Made by a program: the position numbers and the translations under genes. The notes beneath the pieces are model-generated. The model worked only from the letters and a program-made list of their open reading frames with translations, was not told the DNA's origin and made no database searches. DNA of 6,461 nt, taken from NCBI GenBank assembly GCA_947460275.1, contig CANHHZ010000113.1, positions 1 to 6,461 of the forward strand. The letters are read 5' to 3'. Position 1 is the first letter of the stretch. Every line of letters begins with the position of its first letter. The DNA comes from Sphingobacteriaceae bacterium (GTDB lineage Bacteria; Bacteroidota; Bacteroidia; Sphingobacteriales; Sphingobacteriaceae). Below are positions 1 to 6,434 of the stretch, piece by piece.

Positions 1-1036
1 CTTATTTGCACTCACCGGTATTTTATATGCCTTGCAGCAAACAAGTTTTTTAGGTTTATGTATATCACTTGGTTTTTTATCATTAAGCTTGGGCGTAAAA
101 CATACCAAAACCTATCAAGGCCTCAGCTTTACCATGGTTATTTTAGCATGTGTATGTATCACATTAAACTATCCGCAATATTTTATTGAAATAGGCGGGT
201 TTAAACTAAAAGGACTCATTACGCCACTCATTCAAATTATCATGTTTGGTATGGGTACCGAAATAGGCTTACAAGATTTTAAACGAGTTGCCGAACAACC
301 AAAAGCAGTATTCATTGGACTCGTTGGTCATTTCACATTCATGCCATTGATGGGTTTTGCGCTTGCTACTTTATTTAATTTTGAACCAGAAATAGCGGCT
401 GGTATTGTTCTCATTGGCTCAATGCCCTGTGGTTTAGCTTCTAATGTTATGTCGTATTTAGCAAAGGCAAATCTTGCACTTTCTGTAACCCTCACAAGTG
501 TAAGCACCATTTTAGCCACTTTTTTAACGCCTTTTTTAATGAAAGTACTAGGCGGACAATTTATAGAAATTAAAGCCAGTGATATGTTTGTGCATATTTT
601 GCAAATTGTTATTGTTCCAATCGTTTTAGGGCTTCTATTTAATAAATACATCAAAGGAAAAACAACTTGGTTAGATAAGCTAATGCCTACTGTTTCTATG
701 TTTGGTATTGCTACTATTATTATTGTTATTACAGCGGCTGGAAGTAAAAGCTTACTTACCATTGGACCTATATTAATTTTAGTATCGTTTATACACAACA
801 CTTCGGGATACCTTTTTGGTTATTGGTTTGGACGTGTATTTAAACTGGGAGAAAAAGATTGCAGAACCATTGCTATCGAAGTAGGTATGCAAAATGGTGG
901 ATTGGCTTCTGGCCTTGCCGAAAAATTAGGGAAAGCTGCCACTATGGGATTAGCCCCTGCTGTGTTTGGACCTTTCATGAATATCACGGGATCCATTTTA
1001 GCATCTTATTGGCATAAGCGGGAACCCAAAAACTAA
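1..1036 (+). CDS. BASS-family sodium-dependent transporter (bile acid:sodium symporter-like), 5' partial
   Basis: Inner-membrane secondary transporter that uses the sodium gradient to import an organic anion; the substrate cannot be read from the sequence. The protein is a series of hydrophobic segments and carries the two signatures of the bile acid:sodium symporter family. One is a Gly-Leu-Ala-Ser-Asn turn followed by SYLAKANLALSV (about 431-480). The other is EVGMQNGGLASGLA (878-919), whose Glu and Gln correspond to sodium ligands in characterised members. The frame (codons from position 2) is open to the left edge and already hydrophobic there (LFALTGILYAL). The real start is therefore probably outside the window, and a TTG at 32 is only the first start-like codon. 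Extra hydrophobic segments before the usual first helix fit long Bacteroidota homologues, as far as I recall them. It ends with TAA at 1034 and converges on the next gene. A link to fucose metabolism is only positional. Confidence 0.9.
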   Translation, partial: LFALTGILYALQQTSFLGLCISLGFLSLSLGVKHTKTYQGLSFTMVILACVCITLNYPQYFIEIGGFKLKGLITPLIQIIMFGMGTEIGLQDFKRVAEQPKAVFIGLVGHFTFMPLMGFALATLFNFEPEIAAGIVLIGSMPCGLASNVMSYLAKANLALSVTLTSVSTILATFLTPFLMKVLGGQFIEIKASDMFVHILQIVIVPIVLGLLFNKYIKGKTTWLDKLMPTVSMFGIATIIIVITAAGSKSLLTIGPILILVSFIHNTSGYLFGYWFGRVFKLGEKDCRTIAIEVGMQNGGLASGLAEKLGKAATMGLAPAVFGPFMNITGSILASYWHKREPKN

Positions 1037-1049
1037 CGCATAATTAGTT
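1031..1049. repeat. Short inverted repeat across two convergent stop codons
   Basis: AACTAA (1031-1036) and TTAGTT (1044-1049) are perfect inverted copies separated by seven bases. The left arm contains the TAA stop of the transporter, and the right arm contains the TAA stop of the minus-strand CBM9-like gene. The stem is only 6 bp and AT-rich, with no clear T-run after it on either strand. It is at most a weak bidirectional 3'-end structure and may be coincidence. Confidence 0.3.
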
Positions 1050-1766
1050 AAACTGAATGACACCGTACTTTTCAAATTCATGAAAGCTTTTTACAATCGG
1101 TGACCAGGCCCATTTAATCATTTTTGAGTCGTCGTAATCAAGTCTATAAAAATTAGCATTCCAACAAGTCCCTTTTTTTACGTCCAAATTTTGCAAGGGT
1201 ATAAATAATTTAAATGGAAAGTATAGTTCGGCAGTCCATTTGTACATTTCGTTGTTTTGCTGGTGTACCTGCACTTTTTTAATTACTTTTTTCTTGCCGG
1301 CATATTTCCAAGGCGCCCAGCCAAATGTTTTCTTGTTTAAATTTGGAACAAGAAGCACTAGTTCGGCATTGAAGGCATTTATTTCATACTCTAAATAAAT
1401 AGGTGTGCCTGGTTCGGGATGAAAAAAAACTTCAAAAACATCAGCTCTAAATAAATCCTCAAAATCATTTTTATAAGGCGACGTTATTTTTTTATCAAGC
1501 CCTGAAAACAAAACATATACCCCACTATCGGCATACAATACTTTAAATTTTGAAGGATAATCCAAGCTACTTGAATCAAGCTGAATCAGATTTATCCAAT
1601 TGGTATTATTCCAATTGGCATGACTCCCTGCCCCATCAATTTCAAAGGGCAATACTTTATTTACCTTAAGCGTATCCTGAACACTCAACGGGCTTGCCAA
1701 TGCCCTAGTAACGCTTACTAGTAGTATGGTTATAATAAGTGCCCCTAGCTTTATTAGATGCTTCAT
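1044..1766 (-). CDS. Exported CBM9-like (carbohydrate-binding family 9) sugar-binding protein
   Basis: A 240-residue exported protein that is essentially one CBM9-like beta-sandwich; the likely role is binding a carbohydrate in the periplasm or at the cell surface. Residues 1-24 form a signal peptide (charged MKHLIK, hydrophobic core, cleavage after A-L-A), with no lipobox cysteine. The family pattern follows: FKVLYADSGVYVLF (74-87), D-V-F-E-V-F-F-H-P (109-117), Y-x-E-Y-E-I-N-A (124-131), aromatic W150 and W153, KWTAELYFPF (about 176-185), N-A-N-F-Y-R-L-D (203-210) and the closing FHEFEKYGVIQF (228-239). The ATG at 1766 is preferred to a TTG two codons upstream because it gives a standard signal peptide. 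No SD sequence precedes it. It is divergent from the GH95 gene and may share its control region. No catalytic domain is attached. Ligand and specificity are unknown. Confidence 0.85.
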   Translation of the reverse strand: MKHLIKLGALIITILLVSVTRALASPLSVQDTLKVNKVLPFEIDGAGSHANWNNTNWINLIQLDSSSLDYPSKFKVLYADSGVYVLFSGLDKKITSPYKNDFEDLFRADVFEVFFHPEPGTPIYLEYEINAFNAELVLLVPNLNKKTFGWAPWKYAGKKKVIKKVQVHQQNNEMYKWTAELYFPFKLFIPLQNLDVKKGTCWNANFYRLDYDDSKMIKWAWSPIVKSFHEFEKYGVIQFN

Positions 1767-1888
1767 GTACAAGCTTTTGATGGTTTATTAAATGTAAGAA
1801 AATAACAAAACATAGCTTCGTTTTATTTCACGAATTATGCGAACTTATTTTTACTTTTATCTATAGTACTAACCGCTTAATAATTAAT
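1767..1888. promoter_or_regulatory. Divergent intergenic region with candidate Bacteroidota-type promoters
   Basis: This 122-bp AT-rich gap separates the start codons of the CBM9-like gene (-) and the GH95 gene (+), so it must hold the promoter of each unless one is leaderless. The Bacteroidota -7 consensus is TAnnTTTG. On + the nearest match is TACTTTTA at 1852-1859, with TTTC at 1826-1829 as a possible -33 element. On - it is TATGTTTT at 1814-1807, with TTCG at 1834-1831 as a possible -33 element. Each -7 match differs from the consensus only at its last base, and such matches are common by chance in AT-rich DNA. No convincing operator palindrome was seen; short CGAA repeats occur at 1831-1834 and 1840-1843. 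Confidence 0.3.
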
Positions 1889-4393
1889 ATGATACGCAAG
1901 GCTTTCCTATTTACCCTAATTGTAACATCTACTTTTTTAGGGTTGGCTCAAAAAAAACCAACAAGTGCAAAGCCTACAAAAGCAGGCGCGAAAGCTGGAA
2001 CCAACAAAGTGTCTAATCCACTTAAAGGAACCTCTAGTAATGCTTCGAGCACAGCTCAAAACGCAGCTATCAACGCACCATTAAAATTATGGTACGATAG
2101 CCCTGCCAAGTATTTTGAAGAAGCCCTGGTACTAGGTAACGGCCAGCATGGCGCCACCGTATTTGGAGGCATTTCTATAGATAAAATATATTTAAATGAC
2201 GCAACACTATGGTCTGGCGAACCAGTAAATGCCAATATGAATCCAAATGCATACAAACATTTGCCAGACGTTAGAGAAGCTTTAGCAGAAAATAATTATA
2301 AAAAAGCGCAAACCCTCATTAAAAAATTACAAGGTAAATTTTCGGAGTCTTATGCACCACTCGGCACGCTTTTATTAACCTTTAGCAATGACCCGTTTAT
2401 AAGCGATTACTACCGTGAACTAGATATTCATGATGCGGTTGCTGCTGTTAAAATTGAATCTAGCAATAACACCATCGAAAGAGAATATCTGGTTTCGCAT
2501 CCCGATAAAATTTTTGCCATTAAATTACAATCCAAACAAAAGGGTGGGCTCAACTATAGTATCGCATTTGAATCATTACTTAAATACAGTACAAAAACAG
2601 CAAATAACATTTTAGAAGTGAGCGGTGTTGCACCCATTAAAGCCGACCCTAACTATTTAGGAAAAAAACAAAATTCGGTTGTCTTTGATACTAAAAAAGG
2701 AACGCGTTTTTCTACACAAATTCAAGTAGCATCTAATGACGGTAAAATAACCTACACCGATTCAAGCATTCAAATATCAAATGCAACGGCTACCACTATT
2801 TATGTATCGATGGCAACAAGTTTTAATGGATTTGATAAAAATCCTGCCGCAAATGGCCGTGATCAGGTGGCGATTGCAAAAACCCAACTTACCAATGCAG
2901 TAAAAACTGGATGGGGCGCCATTAAAAAAAGACACACCAAAGATTATCAAAATTATTTTGACAGGGTTGCTTTACAATTAGATGGCGCTACGGCTCCGCA
3001 GCTTCCAACCAACGAAAGATTACAACGATACGCCAAAGGAGAAGCAGACCCCTACCTTGAAACTTTATATTTTCAGTTTGGTCGTTACCTTTTAATTAGT
3101 AGTTCAAGAACACCAGGTGTTCCTGCTAATTTGCAAGGTATTTGGAATTCATATTTACAACCACCATGGTCTAGCAATTATACCATGAACATTAATGCAG
3201 AAGAAAATTATTGGTTAGCAGAAAATACCAATTTATCTGAAATGCATGTGCCGTTTTTGCAGTTTTTAAAAAACCTATCTGTCACTGGAAAAACCACCGC
3301 TAAAACATTTTACAATATGCCAGGATGGGTATCGCACCACAATTCTGACATCTGGGCAATGTCTAACCCAGTAGGCAATTTTGGAGACGGCGATCCTAGC
3401 TGGGCCAACTGGCCAATGGGTGGCACTTGGGCCTCGGCGCATATTTGGGAACATTTTTTATTTACACAGGATACCAGCTATCTTCAAAAAGAATATCCAG
3501 TTATGAGGGGTGCTGCCGAATTTTGTTTGGCATGGCTTATTCCGGACAAGAACGGCAAACTCATTACTTCGCCTTCTACCTCTCCAGAAAATTATTTTGT
3601 TACGCCAACGGGTTTTAGAGGTAGCGCACTGTATGGTGGCACCGCAGACCTTGCCATGATTCGTGAATTATTTTTAGGAATTATTGCAGCGCAAGAAGTG
3701 CTCAAAAATGATCTTGACTTTTCAAAAAATATAAAAGTAGCGCTTGACAAATTACATCCATACCAAGTAGGCAAAGCAGGAAATTTACAAGAATGGTATT
3801 ACGATTGGCAGGATGTTGAGCCTACGCATAGACACCAAAGCCATTTATACGGCTTATATCCGGGCACACATGTGACGCTTGCGCAAACACCTAATATTGC
3901 CAATGCTGCTAAAAAAACATTAGAAATTAAAGGTGATGAAACTACCGGCTGGTCTAAGGGATGGCGCATCAATTTATGGGCGAGGCTAAAAGACGGAGAA
4001 CACGCTTACAAAATGTACCGTGAACTTTTAAAGTTTGTTCCGCCCGATGAAACCAAAGAAAATTACAACAATATGGGTGGCACCTATCCAAATTTATTAG
4101 ATGCACATCCACCTTTTCAGATTGATGGAAATTTTGGAGGTGCCGCAGCAGTTGCTGAAATGCTCGTTCAATCACATACAGGCTTTATAGAACTTTTACC
4201 AGCTATATCAAAGTCCTGGAACGCAGGCGCTGTTAATGGCCTTAAAGCAAGGGGAAATTATGAAATTGATATGAAATGGAATAAAGGTCGCGTAACCAGT
4301 TTGCACATTAAGTCAAGCGCACAAAAGCAAGCAAGTATTTATTTCAACGGGAAGCTTCAAACGGTTAATACCAATACGCTACTCGCCTTTTAA
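1889..4393 (+). CDS. Exported GH95 alpha-L-fucosidase
   Basis: Glycoside hydrolase family 95, mostly inverting exo-alpha-1,2-L-fucosidases (some act on alpha-L-galactosides), acting here in the periplasm or outside the cell. Of 834 residues, 1-20 are a signal peptide (MIRKAFLF... LGLA|Q), followed by a low-complexity K/T/A/S/N linker to about residue 62. The N-terminal GH95 domain opens with L-W-Y-D-S-P-A and contains EALVLGNGQHGATVFGG and L-N-D-A-T-L-W-S-G. The (alpha/alpha)6 catalytic part has SRTPGVPANLQGIWN (406-420). The four residues known to be essential in Bifidobacterium AfcA (Asn421, Asn423, Glu566, Asp766) map to N434 and N436 in M-N-I-N-A-E-E-N-Y-W, E567 in P-S-T-S-P-E-N, and D746 in F-Q-I-D-G-N-F-G. 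All are present, so activity is expected. The length is normal for the family. The ATG lacks an SD sequence, as is usual in Bacteroidota. Exact linkage specificity cannot be read. Confidence 0.95.
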   Translation: MIRKAFLFTLIVTSTFLGLAQKKPTSAKPTKAGAKAGTNKVSNPLKGTSSNASSTAQNAAINAPLKLWYDSPAKYFEEALVLGNGQHGATVFGGISIDKIYLNDATLWSGEPVNANMNPNAYKHLPDVREALAENNYKKAQTLIKKLQGKFSESYAPLGTLLLTFSNDPFISDYYRELDIHDAVAAVKIESSNNTIEREYLVSHPDKIFAIKLQSKQKGGLNYSIAFESLLKYSTKTANNILEVSGVAPIKADPNYLGKKQNSVVFDTKKGTRFSTQIQVASNDGKITYTDSSIQISNATATTIYVSMATSFNGFDKNPAANGRDQVAIAKTQLTNAVKTGWGAIKKRHTKDYQNYFDRVALQLDGATAPQLPTNERLQRYAKGEADPYLETLYFQFGRYLLISSSRTPGVPANLQGIWNSYLQPPWSSNYTMNINAEENYWLAENTNLSEMHVPFLQFLKNLSVTGKTTAKTFYNMPGWVSHHNSDIWAMSNPVGNFGDGDPSWANWPMGGTWASAHIWEHFLFTQDTSYLQKEYPVMRGAAEFCLAWLIPDKNGKLITSPSTSPENYFVTPTGFRGSALYGGTADLAMIRELFLGIIAAQEVLKNDLDFSKNIKVALDKLHPYQVGKAGNLQEWYYDWQDVEPTHRHQSHLYGLYPGTHVTLAQTPNIANAAKKTLEIKGDETTGWSKGWRINLWARLKDGEHAYKMYRELLKFVPPDETKENYNNMGGTYPNLLDAHPPFQIDGNFGGAAAVAEMLVQSHTGFIELLPAISKSWNAGAVNGLKARGNYEIDMKWNKGRVTSLHIKSSAQKQASIYFNGKLQTVNTNTLLAF

Positions 4394-4421
4394 AGAATTT
4401 AAAAGACAGCGCTTGAATAAA

Positions 4422-4670
4422 CTACAAATCTTCAATATTTGTGGTTCGCTCAACCTTTAGTTTTTTAAATACCGATGGAGCTAGACCTGTTATTTTCTTG
4501 AATTGGTTTGAAAAATGCGCTATGATTAATTTTGAAAATCAAAACACAATGCAATCGTATTTGTCTTCAAAAGATAACCGAACGTTTTATATCAATAGAA
4601 CATCGCAAGTAAGTACCAACAGTTCTTCTACCCTTACTTTATTTATGCGTTCCGATAACCAGGTTTTTCA
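4422..4670 (-). pseudogene. Decayed C-terminal HTH domain of an AraC-family transcriptional regulator
   Basis: Read on the minus strand, this gap encodes pieces of an AraC-type DNA-binding domain in the right order but in different frames. First comes E-R-I-N-K-V-R-V-E-E (4652-4623), then C-D-V-L-L-I (4607-4590), then I-A-L-C-F-D-F-Q-N (4555-4529). H-S (4524-4519) follows, then one extra base, then HFSNQFKKITGLAPSVFKK and a short tail to TAG at 4422-4424. The family pattern is 'R-x-x-x-A-x-x-L-L ... I-A-x-x-x-G-F-x-x-x-S-H-F-S-x-x-F-K-K-x-x-G-x-x-P-S'. At least three frame changes and in-frame stops (TGA within the HTH; TGA at 4670-4668) rule out a working protein. The N-terminal sensing domain is absent, because the GH29 gene begins 47 bases beyond. 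It may once have regulated the flanking fucosidases; that is inference from position. An 88-codon GTG frame on + (4441-4707) is antisense to this remnant and is not called as a gene. Confidence 0.7.
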
Positions 4671-4716
4671 AAATAGAGGTATATTTAAAATTAGACAAAG
4701 ACCATAAACGAAAAAT

Positions 4717-6105
4717 ATGTTTCAAAAATATTGGATTTTAATTGCCGTATTAATTAGCAGCACTGCTGCTTTAGCACAATTTGCACAGAGCGATATTCCA
4801 AAACCTACTCCGTCTCAACTGGCTTGGCAAAAAGCAGAGGTTGGTGTCCTCATTTCTTATGATTTGCCGGTGTTTCAGGGTACACCATACAACCAAGCGC
4901 AAAACAGAATCACGCCTTTTAATAACGCCAATATTTTTAATCCAACACAGTTAAACACAGACCAGTGGATTCAGGCCGCTAAAGCAGGAGGCGCCAAATT
5001 TGCAGTTCTCACTGTTACGCATGAAACAGGATTTGCCCTTTACCAAAGTGATGCAAACCCTTACTGCATGAAAGCGTTAAAATTTCAAAATGGCAAGGGA
5101 GATATTGTACGCGATTTTGTAAACTCTTGTCGTAAATATGGGGTTGAGCCAGGCATTTATGTGGGCATCAGATGGAATTCATATTTAGGTGTACATGATT
5201 TTAAAATTGAAGGTTCTAGTGAATTTGTAAAACGCAGACAAGCGGCTTATAAAAATATGTGCGAACAAATGGTAACAGAACTTTGCACCCGTTATGGCAA
5301 ATTATTTATGATATGGTTTGATGGTGGTGCCGATGATCCTTCAAGAAATGGACCCAACATTTTACCCATTGTTACAAAGTATCAACCCAATTGTCTCTTT
5401 TACCATAACGCACAAAAGGCCGACTTTAGATGGGGCGGCTCCGAGTCTGGAACGGTCCCCTACCCTTCATGGTCTACATTCCCTTTTGTTTTTTCACATG
5501 CTGTTAAACAAGAAACTATTTTTGCCAACAATTTTGCGCTCCTTAAAACCGGCGACCCTGCTGGCAAATTTTGGATGCCTGCTATGAGTGATGCACCATT
5601 ACGTGGGCACAAAGGTGGACATGATTGGTTCTGGAACCCAAACGAAGACCATCATGTAAACCCACTAGACAAAATGATGAACATGTATTACGGGTCGGTG
5701 GGGCACAATTCTACACTCATACTTGGCATTACACCAGACAATAGAGGACTCATTCCAAACGCAGATGTAACAATGCTTACAGCCTGGGGTGATAGCATTA
5801 AAAAAATATTTAAAGCACCGGTAGCCTCATTAAAGCCTCAACAAAAAAATTACACCATCAATATTACGTCTCAAAAATCTTTTAGCAAAATAGTACTCCA
5901 AGAAAATATACAAGAAGGCGAACGCGTTCGCTCTTTTGTAGTAGAAGCCAATATAAATGGCGAATGGAAACTGATAAAAGAGGGCTATTGTATTGGACAC
6001 AAATATATTGGACTACTAGATACGCCCTTAAATGCAACAGCGGTAAGGCTTATTATTAAAGAAGCTACAAGCGCGCCGATGATAAAAACATTTGCACTAT
6101 ATTAA
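4717..6105 (+). CDS. Exported GH29 alpha-L-fucosidase-like enzyme with C-terminal beta-sandwich
   Basis: Glycoside hydrolase family 29, retaining alpha-L-fucosidases. Residues 1-20 are a signal peptide cut at A-L-A|Q, so the 462-residue protein acts outside the cytoplasm. The (beta/alpha)8 domain runs to about 365. The nucleophile candidate is D202 in I-W-F-D-G-G. The acid/base candidate is E243 in R-W-G-G-S-E-S-G, a sequence and spacing like the 1,3/1,4-specific GH29 subfamily B. Later family motifs are present (F-W-M-P-A-M-S-D, D-W-F-W-N-P, Y-Y-G-S-V-G-H-N-S-T-L-I-L-G). The last 95 residues form a small discoidin-like sandwich with V-L-Q-E-N-I-Q-E-G-E-R-V. The usual HFG motif is S47-Y48-D49 and the usual HHDG is H102-E103-T104-G105, so two fucose-contacting histidines are replaced and the natural sugar may differ. 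No SD sequence is present; TATATTTA at 4680-4687 is a weak -7 candidate. Confidence 0.9.
   Translation: MFQKYWILIAVLISSTAALAQFAQSDIPKPTPSQLAWQKAEVGVLISYDLPVFQGTPYNQAQNRITPFNNANIFNPTQLNTDQWIQAAKAGGAKFAVLTVTHETGFALYQSDANPYCMKALKFQNGKGDIVRDFVNSCRKYGVEPGIYVGIRWNSYLGVHDFKIEGSSEFVKRRQAAYKNMCEQMVTELCTRYGKLFMIWFDGGADDPSRNGPNILPIVTKYQPNCLFYHNAQKADFRWGGSESGTVPYPSWSTFPFVFSHAVKQETIFANNFALLKTGDPAGKFWMPAMSDAPLRGHKGGHDWFWNPNEDHHVNPLDKMMNMYYGSVGHNSTLILGITPDNRGLIPNADVTMLTAWGDSIKKIFKAPVASLKPQQKNYTINITSQKSFSKIVLQENIQEGERVRSFVVEANINGEWKLIKEGYCIGHKYIGLLDTPLNATAVRLIIKEATSAPMIKTFALY
5918..5931. repeat. Perfect 14-bp GC-rich palindrome inside the GH29 coding sequence
   Basis: GCGAACGCGTTCGC reads identically on both strands and stands out in AT-rich DNA. 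It lies in the C-terminal domain and encodes most of G-E-R-V-R, a conserved turn of that domain, so the amino-acid constraint may explain it. No further copy was noticed in the window. Confidence 0.5.
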
Positions 6106-6108
6106 AAT

Positions 6109-6387
6109 CTACTTCTTTCCTTCTAATTTATTGACGTAATCCAAACTACCTAACCTGAAACGGAATGGTATTTTTGTGCGCTTTTCAAATTGCCATTCTT
6201 GCTTGCAAAAAAATGCAAGCCCTTTAACATAATTATTGGAAGCTAAAATATTGACAGGATTGTATTTTAAACTGTCAACTTTTTTAATGGCACTAGCAGT
6301 CATGGGCTTTATCTGAAAACGCATTTGCCCTTTAGCAGCAGCTGCAACCAACAAATAAACCAGAAAAGAAAAAAACCTAGTACCCAT
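6109..6387 (-). CDS. Small exported protein of unknown function
   Basis: A 92-residue protein with a convincing signal peptide (MGTRFFSFLVYLLVAAAAKG|Q, about residues 1-20), so the mature product is about 72 residues outside the cytoplasm. I know no function for it. The C-terminal half, C-K-Q-E-W-Q-F-E-K followed by I-P-F-R-F-R-L-G-S-L-D-Y-V-N-K-L-E-G-K, resembles small uncharacterised exported proteins I recall from other Bacteroidota, but I cannot verify this here. It has one cysteine after the signal region, which is not placed as a lipobox. Its TAG stop at 6111-6109 faces the GH29 stop with three bases between, so the two genes converge with no room for a terminator. The ATG at 6387 gives the full signal peptide. 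A terminator-like hairpin and a second small hairpin lie directly upstream, leaving almost no space for a normal promoter. A role in fucose use is not supported. Confidence 0.75.
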   Translation of the reverse strand: MGTRFFSFLVYLLVAAAAKGQMRFQIKPMTASAIKKVDSLKYNPVNILASNNYVKGLAFFCKQEWQFEKRTKIPFRFRLGSLDYVNKLEGKK

Positions 6388-6403
6388 GCTATAAAACTAG
6401 CAT
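6386..6403 (-). repeat. Small hairpin overlapping the start codon of the 92-residue gene
   Basis: On the minus strand ATGCTA, a six-base loop and TAGCAT form a perfect 6-bp inverted repeat at 6403-6386. The 3' arm ends in the first two bases of the gene's ATG. The 5' arm starts with its own ATG, opening a four-codon frame (M-L-V-L, stop TAG at 6391-6389) that ends one base before the gene's ATG. Both may be chance, but they could affect translation initiation. Confidence 0.4.
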
Positions 6404-6434
6404 AAAAAAAGGAGATCGTAAAAACGACCTCCTT
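6404..6434 (-). terminator. Rho-independent terminator facing the minus strand
   Basis: Inverted arms at 6434-6424 and 6419-6409 enclose a four-base loop. In the minus-strand RNA the stem is AAGGAGGUCGU with ACGAUCUCCUU, 11 pairs with a single G-U wobble, followed by a U-run from 6410 to 6404. On + the same spot becomes an A-C mismatch and no T-run follows, so the minus orientation fits better. It most likely ends transcription of a minus-strand gene beyond the right edge. Because it sits about 16 bases before the start of the 92-residue gene, a leader attenuator for that gene is the alternative. The 5' arm contains AAGGAGGU, a perfect anti-SD complement, probably incidental here. Confidence 0.75.

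Noticed and set aside
32..34. TTG as the true start of the BASS transporter
   Set aside because: The frame is open upstream to the window edge with hydrophobic codons typical of a membrane protein, so the gene is more likely truncated by the window.
328..801. 157-codon frame on - inside the transporter gene
   Set aside because: It lies wholly antisense to a well-supported BASS coding sequence and shows no family motif; its hydrophobicity mirrors the opposite strand.
1770..1772. TTG as the start of the CBM9-like gene
   Set aside because: An ATG two codons later gives the standard M-K-H signal peptide, and no SD sequence favours the TTG.
4441..4707. GTG-started 88-codon frame on + between the two fucosidases
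   Set aside because: It is antisense to clear AraC HTH fragments on the minus strand. It has no signal peptide, no recognisable domain and a composition that looks like a complement shadow.
5318..5587. 89-codon frame on + within the GH29 gene
   Set aside because: It overlaps the catalytic region of GH29 in another frame and has no independent signal.
6404..6434. Terminator read as the end of the GH29 transcript on +
   Set aside because: On + the stem has an A-C mismatch and is followed by CTTAAAAACC rather than a T-run, and the whole 92-residue gene would lie between; the minus orientation is far better.
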